This document shows positions 24,831 to 34,381 of a DNA stretch of 63,324 nucleotides, piece by piece. The DNA comes from Fredinandcohnia humi (GTDB lineage: Bacteria; Bacillota; Bacilli; Bacillales; Bacillaceae_L). The DNA lies in NCBI RefSeq assembly GCF_001439915.1, contig NZ_LMBW01000002.1:243324-306647 (forward strand). Reading direction: 5' to 3'. The notes beneath the pieces were generated by a model. It was not told the DNA's origin and made no database searches. It saw only the letters and a program-made list of their open reading frames with translations. Every line of letters starts with the position of its first letter. Position 1 is the first letter of the stretch. The translations under genes and the position numbers were made by a program.

Positions 24831-24871
24831 ATAAAAAATAAAAACCCATCACTAGTGACTAGGAATGGGTT
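24831..24871 (-). terminator. TPP-riboswitch terminator
   Basis: Minus strand AACCCATTCCTAGT, loop, ACTAGTGATGGGTT, then TTTATTTTTTAT; between the TPP aptamer and tenA. Confidence 0.85.
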
Positions 24872-24908
24872 CGGTAAATTTATTCGTCTTCACGAAAAAT
24901 ACCAACTC

Positions 24909-24991
24909 CACTTCCCTACGCTAGTGTTACCTAGATCAGGTTCAAAGGGTCGATATTTCTATCTCTCAGCAAATACATGCTCCCCTAGTCG
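24909..24991 (-). ncRNA. TPP (THI-box) riboswitch
   Basis: Minus strand shows ACTAGGGGAGC, GCTGAGAGA, ACCCTTTGAACCTGATCTAG, then CTAGCGTAGGGAAGTGG, the complete thi-box core, followed by a terminator and tenA. Between 24992 and 25258 nothing else is recognised. Confidence 0.95.
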
Positions 24992-25258
24992 AATTGTTAG
25001 ATTATTAAGTTACTAGATATAGTTAAACATAGCAGGTGGAAAAATGCAATTTTTCGGAACTTTAATAAAAGTACGACCATCATGAGTTCATGATTCCAAA
25101 CAAGTAGTTTTCTATTTGTCCTTTGTCAGATAATGTACATCGTAATCCAGTAATTCGATTATTTGTGTTTATTTAAATGTCATTTTACTCATAGTAACAG
25201 GGGATTTCCATATTAATAGAGAACTATTTATAATATTCCAATACTTAGGAGGTTTAGC

Positions 25259-25621
25259 ATGGAGATTTTTACATTTAACAAAGATAGCGGTAAACGAATA
25301 TCACAATACAATTCGGACTTTATTATGGCCCGTATTATCCAGACAAATATGTCAGCTCAGATTGGGTGTATGCATTTAGATAAGAATGGGATCGTGGGTT
25401 TTCACAAAGCGGTGGTCCCACAACTTTTATTAATTGTAAATGGTGAAGCCTATGTCCGCGGAGAAAAAGATGAGTACTGTAGAGTAAAGTCTGGGGATGC
25501 AGTTTTTTGGGAAAAAGATGAATGGCATGAAACTAAAACAGATACAGGATTAACAGCGATTGTCATTGAAAGTGAGGAATTATCCCCTTCCCTTTTTATG
25601 CCATTGAAGTGTTCATTATAA
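25259..25621 (+). CDS. Small cupin-domain protein
   Basis: A 120-residue single-cupin barrel: FHKAVVPQLLLIVNGEAYVRGEKDEYCRVKSGDAVFWEKDEWHETKTDTG. One metal-type His of motif 1 and WHE of motif 2 remain. ATG 25259 after AGGAGG. Enzyme or sensor role unknown; likely cytoplasmic. Confidence 0.7.
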   Translation: MEIFTFNKDSGKRISQYNSDFIMARIIQTNMSAQIGCMHLDKNGIVGFHKAVVPQLLLIVNGEAYVRGEKDEYCRVKSGDAVFWEKDEWHETKTDTGLTAIVIESEELSPSLFMPLKCSL

Positions 25622-25694
25622 GTTTATTGCAATATATTTTATAAAACTATTTCCTGCTTAAATCGTATTATAGGTATGAAATGGAGGTGGTTTT

Positions 25695-25949
25695 TTGAGT
25701 ACTTTTAGCATGATAGCTATTATAGTTGCAGGAGTATTTATCATTTATTTTGGTTATCTAATCCAAGTAAAAAAGATGTTATCCTTAATTATCGGTTTTC
25801 GCGAAACTACCCTTTATGGTGATAAAGATAAATATGCCAAAAGAACTGGAATGACCGCAATAATCTTAGGAGTTATTGTACTTTTAATGCCTCTTGTAGT
25901 GTCGGTTTTCGGGGAAGGTGTTATTCAAATATATAAATATATCATCTGA
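25695..25949 (+). CDS. Small two-helix membrane protein (DUF3784-like)
   Basis: 84 residues from a TTG start at 25695 (GGAGGTGG upstream). Two membrane helices (about residues 5-26 and 51-70) flank a LIIGFRETTLYGDKDKYAKRTG loop, typical of the DUF3784 group of small Bacillus membrane proteins. Function unknown. Confidence 0.55.
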   Translation: MSTFSMIAIIVAGVFIIYFGYLIQVKKMLSLIIGFRETTLYGDKDKYAKRTGMTAIILGVIVLLMPLVVSVFGEGVIQIYKYII

Positions 25950-26072
25950 GTTTATGTCGTGATAATGCTCATTGTTGCTAATTATTGGCGATTCTGATTT
26001 TAGAGCGATGGAATAGGGATAGCGATAGCTGTCCTTTTTTTAAAACTCTCCCAATTAGCGGTGTTCAAGAAA

Positions 26073-26531
26073 CTATATTGTTTTCCCTTTTTTCTTCGCA
26101 TCTGCATCCAAACCTACACCAATTGCAATGCCCATACTCATTCCAATCGGCAGTCCTAACCCAATATTATCAAAAATGATTAATCCAAACACAACGCCCA
26201 AACTCATTCCTATTGACATGAATAATGATAGGTACATTCCCTCTTGCACCAACTTATGCTTCTTTTCGAGATGAGAGACAATGTCATGAATCCCTTTTTT
26301 ATGTTGTTTAATATCCGCATCAATCTCTTTCGCGTTAGCTTCTAGTTGAATGAAATGATTCTTCAATTCAAGTAGATGGTGCTGACATTCTTCACAGGTT
26401 ACCGAAAAAGAATCAAGCTTATTCACTACTCGTTCACATTTATTCAAATCCAGCTTTTTTGAAACTTCTTTACTGATAGTACTTCTCAGCTTACTTATGA
26501 TGGCTTTTATATCTTCTACATGTTTTTCCAC
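26073..26531 (-). CDS. Coiled-coil protein with C-terminal glycine-zipper membrane hairpin
   Basis: About 152 residues from GTG 26531 (AGGAGGT 10 bp upstream; GTG 26543 overlaps that site). Residues 1-95 are charged heptad-like helices with a CEECQHH motif (possible metal site); residues about 98-145 form two helices rich in G/M/S (MSIGMSLGVVFGLIIF, LPIGMSMGIAIGVGL), then a basic KKKGK tail. No family recognised. Confidence 0.55.
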   Translation of the reverse strand: MEKHVEDIKAIISKLRSTISKEVSKKLDLNKCERVVNKLDSFSVTCEECQHHLLELKNHFIQLEANAKEIDADIKQHKKGIHDIVSHLEKKHKLVQEGMYLSLFMSIGMSLGVVFGLIIFDNIGLGLPIGMSMGIAIGVGLDADAKKKGKTI

Positions 26532-26700
26532 CCTACATAGCACCTCCTTTTGAGAAAACTAAATATCGTTTTGATTTACATTATCCAACATTACATTTCA
26601 CTTATATTTTATTTACGAATCAAACATGATTTAGTTTCAGTTTTTCTAAAATCCGCAAAAAGAATAGACTAATACACCCGTGCGATTTAGTATTAATAAA

Positions 26701-26749
26701 GGTGCCAGACCCCTGTAACATAACACATACAAACACTGGAACAGGCACC
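26701..26749. terminator. Imperfect hairpin after the uvrA-like gene
   Basis: GGTGCC...CCTGT pairs with ACAGGCACC around a long loop, 8 bp past the stop at 26757. GGTGCC-type ends recur in the palindromic element at 16197. Confidence 0.45.
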
Positions 26750-26756
26750 GATTCTT

Positions 26757-28997
26757 TTATATATATTTCGCAGTGATCGAACGCTCACAATTCTTAATTC
26801 CTGCTGGTGGTCCTTCGTATAAAATTTCTCCGCCACCGGTACCACCATTCGGACCTAAATCAATGATCCAATCACTGTTTCGGATGACGTCCAGGTTATG
26901 TTCGATGACAATGACTGTATTGCCCTTTTCCACTAATTTTTCGATAATCAGTAGAATATTGGAGATATCTGAAGAATGCAATCCAGTTGTCGGTTCGTCT
27001 AAAATATAGATATTGCCCTTTTTATTTAGCTCTTTTGCAAGCTTCAATCGTTGGCTTTCCCCACCGGATAATGTGTTCAGAGGTTGACCTAATGAAAGAT
27101 ACCCAAGTCCAACTGTTTCCATGCTTTTTAGCTGTCTTTGGATGTCTTTTGCTTCAAAAAATTCTACTGCTTCTGCCACGGACATTTCCATGATCTCTAC
27201 AATGTTTTTCTCTTTATACAGGTATTGGAGCACTTCCTGTTTGTATCGGTCGCCATGACATTCGCTGCATTCCATTTCCATTTTATCCATAAACGAGAGA
27301 TTAAGCTCCACCGTTCCTGTTCCGCCACATGTTTCGCAGGCGCCTTTTGAGTTATAGCTGAATAACCCACTATCCACATTATTCACATCTGAAAAAGCTT
27401 TTCGAATTGAATTCATAATACCTGAATAGGTTGCCGGATTGGACCGAATGTTACCATGAACCTGGCTTTGGTCAATCCGAATGGACTCTGGATATTCTTT
27501 TGCAAAAACCTCGTTTACAAGCGTACTTTTACCTGAACCCGCTACTCCAGTTACAGCTGTAAAAACACCTATTGGTACTCGAAGACTGGCATTTTTCAAA
27601 TTGTGAAGGCTGCTTTTTTTGCTTTCCAAAAACTCGGTAACTGGTCTTGGGTTTGCATTAATTTCCATTTTCCTATTTAAATGTGTAGCAGTCAGTGTCT
27701 CAGAAGATAATAACCCCTGGTAACTTCCACTAAACATTATGTTTCCACCGCCAGAACCCGCTTTCGGCCCCACATCGATGACATGGTCTGCAATTTGGAT
27801 GACATCTGGGTCGTGCTCCACAACTAAAACCGTATTTCCCTTATCACGCAATTTTTCGAGTAATTCATTTAATCGGTAGACATCGCGTGGATGAAGTCCA
27901 GTACTCGGTTCATCAAATATGTACATTAATCCAGTTAAATTGCTGGACAAATATTTCACCATTTTAACACGTTGGGACTCACCGCCAGATAAACTCGGCG
28001 TTTCCCTTGTTAAGGTCAAATAACTCAATCCAATATCACAAAGATTTTTAACCCGCTCCAAAATCCCCTCCACGATCGGCTTCGCACTTGGGTCATCGAA
28101 TTGTATAAGAACATTACTTAACTCATCCAGCTGCATCGCTGTTAGGTCATAAATGGAATAGCCCTTTATTTTTGAAGACATAACCTTCTCATTGTAACGT
28201 GTCCCTTGGCAGCTAGGGCATGTACCAGTTGTAGCAAATTCTTTAAGCTTTTTCTCGGCAGCCTTAGATGTATCCTTATCTTTATTGACATTTTGTCGCA
28301 TGAATTTTACTGCCAAGCCCACATAAGTGGTATTGATTTCCCCATTCATATAACTTACTACGACTTTTTCCTCATCGGCATATACTAACTTATCAAATTC
28401 TTCTTTTGTAAAATCTTTAATTTTTTTATCATTGTCGAAGAAACCAGATTCAGCATATGCTTTCCATTGCCATGTGCCTGGTCCAAATCCAGGAAGTAAA
28501 ATGGCTCCTTCATTTAAGGACTTGTCCTTATCGAGCGCTGCATCGAGGTTTAATGTAATCGTTCGACCAATCCCTTCGCAATGCGGGCACATCCCGATTG
28601 GGTCATTGAAGGAATACGCATTACTCCAACCAATACTTGGTTCCGCAAAGCGTGAAAAAAGAAGTCTTAACAGTGGCTGAATATCGGTAACCGTCCCAAG
28701 TGTTGATCTAGCGTTCCCACCAAGTCGTTTTTGATCAACGATTATAGCAGTTGACAGATTATTAACTTCATCTGCTTCAGGCCGGCTGTATTTCGGCAGA
28801 AACTGACGGGCAAAACTACTAAAGGTCTCGTTCAACTGACGGCCCGCTTCCTGAGCAATCGTATCAAAGACAATCGATGACTTTCCTGAACCAGAGACCC
28901 CCGTGAAAATCGTTATTTTCCCCTTTGGAATCTGTACATGAATATTTTTCAGATTATTTTCCCTACCGTTTATGACCTCAATAAATTCCTGTTTCAT
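26757..28997 (-). CDS. Short UvrA paralogue (UvrA2/DrrC-like ABC protein)
   Basis: 746 residues against about 940-960 for UvrA. Two ABC modules are present: GVSGSGKSS ... SLSGGESQRVKM ... YIFDEPSTGLH and GVAGSGKST ... TLSGGESQRLKL ... YILDEPTTGLH, with zinc-type cysteines (CPHC, CPSC, CETC, CSEC). The missing length falls in the first half, where UvrA carries its UvrB-binding region. Such short paralogues occur in self-resistance to DNA-intercalating drugs and as stress-induced proteins; a repair role without UvrB recruitment is uncertain. Monocistronic. Confidence 0.85.
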   Translation of the reverse strand: MKQEFIEVINGRENNLKNIHVQIPKGKITIFTGVSGSGKSSIVFDTIAQEAGRQLNETFSSFARQFLPKYSRPEADEVNNLSTAIIVDQKRLGGNARSTLGTVTDIQPLLRLLFSRFAEPSIGWSNAYSFNDPIGMCPHCEGIGRTITLNLDAALDKDKSLNEGAILLPGFGPGTWQWKAYAESGFFDNDKKIKDFTKEEFDKLVYADEEKVVVSYMNGEINTTYVGLAVKFMRQNVNKDKDTSKAAEKKLKEFATTGTCPSCQGTRYNEKVMSSKIKGYSIYDLTAMQLDELSNVLIQFDDPSAKPIVEGILERVKNLCDIGLSYLTLTRETPSLSGGESQRVKMVKYLSSNLTGLMYIFDEPSTGLHPRDVYRLNELLEKLRDKGNTVLVVEHDPDVIQIADHVIDVGPKAGSGGGNIMFSGSYQGLLSSETLTATHLNRKMEINANPRPVTEFLESKKSSLHNLKNASLRVPIGVFTAVTGVAGSGKSTLVNEVFAKEYPESIRIDQSQVHGNIRSNPATYSGIMNSIRKAFSDVNNVDSGLFSYNSKGACETCGGTGTVELNLSFMDKMEMECSECHGDRYKQEVLQYLYKEKNIVEIMEMSVAEAVEFFEAKDIQRQLKSMETVGLGYLSLGQPLNTLSGGESQRLKLAKELNKKGNIYILDEPTTGLHSSDISNILLIIEKLVEKGNTVIVIEHNLDVIRNSDWIIDLGPNGGTGGGEILYEGPPAGIKNCERSITAKYI

Positions 28998-29100
28998 TCA
29001 TTTATCATCTCCTTACAAAATAGCTTGTCTATCTTATCATATTGTGGGTCAGAGGGACAGGTCATCCCGTATCCCAAGGGTCTTTAACTTCTAAACAACA

Positions 29101-29134
29101 AAAGAGACGCTAGTTTAATTTACCAGCGCCTTTT
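29101..29134 (-). terminator. Terminator of the Wadjet-like operon
   Basis: Minus strand AAAAGGCGCTGGT, loop, ACTAGCGTCTCTTTTG with two stem mismatches, about 40 bp past the jetC stop. Confidence 0.55.
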
Positions 29135-29175
29135 ATCTTTGATGAACAATTTCGTTTTATCTCTGTATTATCTTA

Positions 29176-32100
29176 TTAAACAATCCCCTCCCCCTGGTAG
29201 ATCCGAAATGCTGGAATAATCGTGTCTGAAACAATTTCTTTTCCATTTTCACGAATGAAGTCCAATTTGTAATAAGCATCAAATCGTTGGCTAATTTCGG
29301 TTTTCACAAGTTCAGGCGGAGTGACGACAATGAATTGGAATTTCAGTTTTTCAGCAACTGCAAATATCGGATCAAGGACATGTGCTGATGCAGCTTGTCC
29401 GAATGGATTATCACAGACTAATGGAACCCAACTTTGATCCGTTTCGCTTTTTACAGATAATAACATCATCATCATAACCATTCGAGCAGAAAGCTTTTGT
29501 CCGCCACTGCCATCAGATTTCGTCCTTGAACCTTGGTTAATTGTCTGCCAGGTTGAATAATGCTCCCTTTGCGGTTTCCCGTACATAAAGGCATTATCTG
29601 TTCGCATATTATAGACAAGTAACTCAGGATATTGATTTCTTAATGATACGAACAAAATTTGTTCATCACTTATCAGTTGTTTTATTTCTTCATCTAAGGC
29701 TACATTATGATCATCGATCCTATCAAATTGTTTGGTAATTTTATTTATTGCAGCCACAAAGTGTAGCTTTAGCAGCGGCTCAATTTCTTCAGCCTTTTTA
29801 GGTAAAATGTCCTTTTTTAGTTGAACCAGTGGAAAAGATCCACGTTCATTTTTTAGCTTCATTTTGGCAATCATCGAACGAATTGCCTCTGAAATGCTCA
29901 TTACCTTCATACTAGCACGACTAGCCCAGAAGTTTTGAGCCTTTTCTGCCCTTTCTTTATCACGTTCTAATTGTTCCAACCCAGTTTGTGAAAAACGTTT
30001 CATATTCTTAACAATTGTTTGAATATGCATATAATGTCTTGTATCCATATGGTCTAGTGTTGTTAACACTTCATTTTTGAATCGAATCTCCCAATCTTTA
30101 CTTTCAATAGTAAGCTTTAAATTCCGCAATGATTGTTCGATTTTCGCATGCTTCTCTTGGCCTTCATCCTGAATTGCTTGATGTTCTTCACACCAAGATA
30201 GAATACACGCTTTACCTTGACTCTTTATTTTTTCAATATCCTGTTCGGTAAATGTTGCCGCATCTTCATTTAAAATCACCGATAAAGTCAATAAGTCTCC
30301 TTCAAAACCGGCGATATTCGTTTCGGTTTCTTTATGACTTTTCTCAGCCTGCTTTATTTCCACATTCGTTATTTTCGTTTGGTCCCTAATTTCTACAGCC
30401 TTTACTTCCAGGTCAAGGTCCTCCCATTTTTCAGGCCGTTTTTCATGCTTAACTATCTTTTTCTCTAGTTTACCGCGCTGTTCGGTTGCATGCTGTAAGG
30501 AGGTTTCCGCAACTGTTACAGCCGTTCCTTGCTTCCGTTCTTCTTTTTCCGCAGTTTTCGTTTCCTTTTGAGCCGTTTGCAGCATATTTTCTAATATACT
30601 AATAGGTTCATCAGGTTCTTGTGCTTGACTCCAATCCTCATTATACGTACCCAGTTTTTTCTCTAATTTCTTTTGCTGCTTTTGTTCAGTTTCACTTCTT
30701 GCTTGAATAATAAGTAATTCGCTTGCCTGTTCTTCCTTTGACTTTTGGAGCTGCTTTAGCTCTTCAATACTTCCATTTACCTCTTCTAAAATGTGTGGTG
30801 ATAACCGTGGGATCTCTTCACTTTGGTCTGCTTTTCCTTCCGCAGGAAAAACAGCATCTTCAATAAAGAAGGCAATCTCATTAATATTCTGTTCCATTTT
30901 AAGCTTCCATTCAAAATAGGTTTGATTCCATTTCGTTTGCAGTTCAACGATATTTTGATGTTCTTTTCCGATTTCTTGCTGAGTAACCCTAAAGACTTCC
31001 TTTTGTTTCTCTTTCTCTAGCTTTACCCGCTTATTTTCTTGATGAAGAGATTTATCCCGCTTGAAATCCTCCAAGGTTGCTACATCTTTTGAAAGCTTTT
31101 CAATCTTTTGCTTGTTTTTTTCCAACTGTTCGGTTAACTGAATCTGAAATTCTTTTTCTTTTTCCTGTTGTATGGTGATTTCCTGTAATTGCGTTTTCTT
31201 TGAAAGAAGGGCATTTTGCTCCTTATGGAATGCTCTTTCAATATCACTAGCAAGCTCACTTGATGTAAAACGATCAATTTCTTTTAAAATAAGACGTAAG
31301 TAGTTTTCCGTTTTTTCAATTTCTATTTGTGTTGCTTTCTTTTCCTCTATTTGTTTCGCAATCTTACTTTTCCAGTTTGTGAATTGATTCTTATCTGTTA
31401 ATAAGTCTCTTTCTGTACCATTCATAATCACAAACGATAATTCGTGATGTTCACTGTTCATTTCCTCACGTAAGAAAATTGGAACAGGACTTTTAAACAT
31501 TCTTCCTGAAAGAACCTGTTGATTAATTTGTTGCCATTGATGACCGTTTACAACCAAACCGTATGGAAGTAGTGGATATGTCAATAGATAGCTAGCCATC
31601 TCCTCGGCACGTAATGATTGCAAAAATTGGCTTCCATAAAACACATCAATGCCTGTCTTCTCATCAATCCATTCCTTTAATTCCTTCACATCTTTATTCG
31701 CAATCCAAAAGTGCTCGTCATTTAAGGAATGGTCGAGCTGGGTTTCCCAAAGTTCCTTTTTAATTTGTTCGCCTTGATGCAGGTTTTGACTAAGTGTTTC
31801 CTCTATTTGTGTGGCATACTTTGATAAAAGTGAGTGGGTAAACGGTACTGTTACATCATCTAGTAAACCATGAATCTTATCATATAGTTTTTCTTCTTTT
31901 TGCTTTTGCACTTCATTTTTTGCAGTCAATTCTTCACATTTTTCTTCAGAAAACTGAATGGATTGGGTGAGTGTACCATGTGATGCTGCAAGTTGATTTT
32001 GCCGTTCACTCGATTCTTTGCTTTTTCGTTTCAGCTCATATAACTGCGTCCTTTTGTCTTCCGTTTGTTTAGAAAGACTTTCGGTGAACCCTTGCAGGTC

Positions 32101-33642
32101 ATAGGTTATCCGATCACCGAACTCCCCAATAAGTGCTTCTTCCATCGTTTCAAAGGTATGCATCCGTGTATATAGCACATCAATTTCACTACTAAGCTTG
32201 GCAAGATCCTTTGTCATTTGTTTGTCCTGCCTTGAGAGCTCCACTTCTTTTTGCTTTAAGAATTTTTGATAACCTCCATACTGCTTGAGGGCTTCTTGTA
32301 CTAATAGAGAAGCATGCCCCCACTGAGTGGATGCTTCTTTTTTGATTTCATCCATTCTTTGATTCACTTGCTCTAAGCCACTATTTTGTTCCAATTTCGC
32401 AATCTGCTGTGAAAGAGATTGAATGGTTTGTTCATTTTCATACCATTCCTTCAATAAAACCTGAAATGCCAGCTGTTCTTTTTGTTCCTGTTTCTCTAGA
32501 ACGATCGCTTCTAAGTCTGAATGACTCTTCTTCTCTTCTACTACTTTCTTTTCCCATTCAGTAACATCTTTGTGCACTACGGCGTACTCTAAATTATCTT
32601 TTTGATATCGTAAATCCGCTTGCTTTATGGCTAATTTTTCAATGTCCTTCTCTAAAGTCATTCGTGTTTCTTCTTCTGATTGCTTTAAGTGCTCTAGTGC
32701 TCCAAGCAATTGTCTGCCTACTTTTATACTTTCATCGACAATTTCTTTATGCTGGATTCCTTTTTCTAAGTGCTCCTCAAATGGGACAATGTCTTCTAAA
32801 AACTCTTTATGTGCCTGCTCCCTTTTTAAAAGAACGGGGAGGTCCTTTGCTATACTTGCTTGGCTCTTAAAAATCTCGACCAAGTCATTCTTTTGATGCT
32901 CGGTTCGATGCAGAACTGCACTTATAGTTGGAATGATTCGTTTTTGGAAGAGAGAATGATCATCCTCAGCCCCCTCAAAGTATTTCCCAACTCCGCCTTC
33001 ATCCTTGTTAATGTCCTTCATAATATCCCAGTCTTTACGGTTAATGCCGTATGTATCAAGAATCCGGTAATGCTTCTTCGTATCCCGGTAGACGTCATAT
33101 CCATTCCATTTTAAATAATCTTTCAGGCTTTCCGTTTCGGCCACTTCATCATTTTCATAGAGGGGAATATGCTCAAGCGCAGCCTTTTCATTCCGTTCAA
33201 AGTCTCTTGTATAAAAGGTGATATGCGGCAGGATTTTCGCTTCCTGTTCCAGTGTTTTCCTCTCATGATCACTTTCTTCATTGATCGAAATCCGTTGCTC
33301 AGCTGAGAACATACCACCAGTAATCAAATGCCTGCGTTCCGCTCCATCCAATTCCCATTCAATAACTACATGAAAGGTGTAGGGAATAAATTGCTCTTTA
33401 TTATTAAAAAAGAACTGCTGGTAATAACGATTGTTCTGTTTTCCCCACGAGGTTCCCGGTTTCAGTATTTGAAAGATTGTTTGAAGGAACACACCCTTCC
33501 CACCGCCATTCATCATGGCAATGAGACCATTTGTAGATGTCTCATCATTATGGAAATTAAAAGTGGTATCTTTATATTGCTTTTGCATGCCATCATACTT
33601 CAGGCCAACAATTCTAATCGAAAAGATTTTCGGCATGCTCAT
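29176..33642 (-). CDS. jetC: JetC/MksB-like SMC ATPase of a Wadjet-type system
   Basis: 1488 residues: N-terminal ATPase half, long coiled coils (about 300-660 and 780-1250) around a hinge-like region (about 600-750) and a C-terminal ATPase half. The P-loop is MMNGGGKG (residues 43-50): Lys49 is followed by Gly, not Ser/Thr. The signature is GSGGQKLSARM (1378-1388). Walker B reads WVPLVCDNPFG: Asp1411 is followed by Asn1412, where SMC proteins have Glu. It should form the motor of a loop-extruding complex with JetA and JetB that recognises small circular DNA. The altered residues look like a subfamily trait rather than damage, since the rest is intact. Confidence 0.8.
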   Translation of the reverse strand: MSMPKIFSIRIVGLKYDGMQKQYKDTTFNFHNDETSTNGLIAMMNGGGKGVFLQTIFQILKPGTSWGKQNNRYYQQFFFNNKEQFIPYTFHVVIEWELDGAERRHLITGGMFSAEQRISINEESDHERKTLEQEAKILPHITFYTRDFERNEKAALEHIPLYENDEVAETESLKDYLKWNGYDVYRDTKKHYRILDTYGINRKDWDIMKDINKDEGGVGKYFEGAEDDHSLFQKRIIPTISAVLHRTEHQKNDLVEIFKSQASIAKDLPVLLKREQAHKEFLEDIVPFEEHLEKGIQHKEIVDESIKVGRQLLGALEHLKQSEEETRMTLEKDIEKLAIKQADLRYQKDNLEYAVVHKDVTEWEKKVVEEKKSHSDLEAIVLEKQEQKEQLAFQVLLKEWYENEQTIQSLSQQIAKLEQNSGLEQVNQRMDEIKKEASTQWGHASLLVQEALKQYGGYQKFLKQKEVELSRQDKQMTKDLAKLSSEIDVLYTRMHTFETMEEALIGEFGDRITYDLQGFTESLSKQTEDKRTQLYELKRKSKESSERQNQLAASHGTLTQSIQFSEEKCEELTAKNEVQKQKEEKLYDKIHGLLDDVTVPFTHSLLSKYATQIEETLSQNLHQGEQIKKELWETQLDHSLNDEHFWIANKDVKELKEWIDEKTGIDVFYGSQFLQSLRAEEMASYLLTYPLLPYGLVVNGHQWQQINQQVLSGRMFKSPVPIFLREEMNSEHHELSFVIMNGTERDLLTDKNQFTNWKSKIAKQIEEKKATQIEIEKTENYLRLILKEIDRFTSSELASDIERAFHKEQNALLSKKTQLQEITIQQEKEKEFQIQLTEQLEKNKQKIEKLSKDVATLEDFKRDKSLHQENKRVKLEKEKQKEVFRVTQQEIGKEHQNIVELQTKWNQTYFEWKLKMEQNINEIAFFIEDAVFPAEGKADQSEEIPRLSPHILEEVNGSIEELKQLQKSKEEQASELLIIQARSETEQKQQKKLEKKLGTYNEDWSQAQEPDEPISILENMLQTAQKETKTAEKEERKQGTAVTVAETSLQHATEQRGKLEKKIVKHEKRPEKWEDLDLEVKAVEIRDQTKITNVEIKQAEKSHKETETNIAGFEGDLLTLSVILNEDAATFTEQDIEKIKSQGKACILSWCEEHQAIQDEGQEKHAKIEQSLRNLKLTIESKDWEIRFKNEVLTTLDHMDTRHYMHIQTIVKNMKRFSQTGLEQLERDKERAEKAQNFWASRASMKVMSISEAIRSMIAKMKLKNERGSFPLVQLKKDILPKKAEEIEPLLKLHFVAAINKITKQFDRIDDHNVALDEEIKQLISDEQILFVSLRNQYPELLVYNMRTDNAFMYGKPQREHYSTWQTINQGSRTKSDGSGGQKLSARMVMMMMLLSVKSETDQSWVPLVCDNPFGQAASAHVLDPIFAVAEKLKFQFIVVTPPELVKTEISQRFDAYYKLDFIRENGKEIVSDTIIPAFRIYQGEGIV

Positions 33643-34381
33643 CCTCCTCTGCGGTAATCAATTTTTTAAACATTTCATAACGATCATAATCATGATACAA
33701 ATATTCAATTCGCTCAAACAGCTCTTGTTTTGGAATCACTTTGGGAATATCGTCTCGATCAAGAATGACAATAAGCCCCTCCGTCTCTAATAAGCGCATG
33801 CTGCTGGCAATTAAGCCAATTCTTGTTCGTCTATTCCCTTTCTTTACACCGTAATCATCCGAATCAACCTCCATGTATTTCCAGGTTGTCACAACTTCCT
33901 TCATATCAATTCGTTCTTCTTCTCCGAAAGTTGGCTTCGCTTTAAGAATGCTATCCCAATTCATCATCAGGTCGTTCACTTCCCGCTCTAGTGCATAGTA
34001 GCTAATTCCTTCCCGCTTCGTGCGGATTTTTGCTGCTTGGTTGCGGTCAATAGTCGCTAAAAAGGACATAATGACAACACTAATCAGATGAAAATGCTTT
34101 TTCGTTTCAATTTGCCGATGCTTTTCCTTCATATGGGTAAAATTTGTAGCAAAGACGGAGCCAGTTGGCTGAACAACTAATTGAATACGTTTTGGTGCCT
34201 CAATAATATATGTGCCTGATTCATCGGCTAATAAAAGAACAGTCTGCCTCACTTCCGGATCAAAATACGTCTGAAAGTGTTCACTATTTTCATCGATTAC
34301 TTTATCTTTTAGTAACGAAAAATAAACTGCCGATGCTTTTTTGATCGCTTCCGCATTCATTATTTCTCCTCCTGTACACAA
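33614..34381 (-). CDS. jetB: JetB/MukE-like subunit (DUF6063-like)
   Basis: 255 residues, mostly helical with two winged-helix-like regions; YYALEREVNDLMMNWDSIL and GVKKGNRRTRIGLIASSMRLLETEGLI match the pattern of MukE/JetB KITE subunits. Overlaps jetA by 22 bp and jetC by 29 bp. Role: dimeric partner binding the kleisin JetA between the SMC heads. Identification rests mostly on position and size. Confidence 0.65.
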   Translation of the reverse strand: MCTGGEIMNAEAIKKASAVYFSLLKDKVIDENSEHFQTYFDPEVRQTVLLLADESGTYIIEAPKRIQLVVQPTGSVFATNFTHMKEKHRQIETKKHFHLISVVIMSFLATIDRNQAAKIRTKREGISYYALEREVNDLMMNWDSILKAKPTFGEEERIDMKEVVTTWKYMEVDSDDYGVKKGNRRTRIGLIASSMRLLETEGLIVILDRDDIPKVIPKQELFERIEYLYHDYDRYEMFKKLITAEEDEHAENLFD

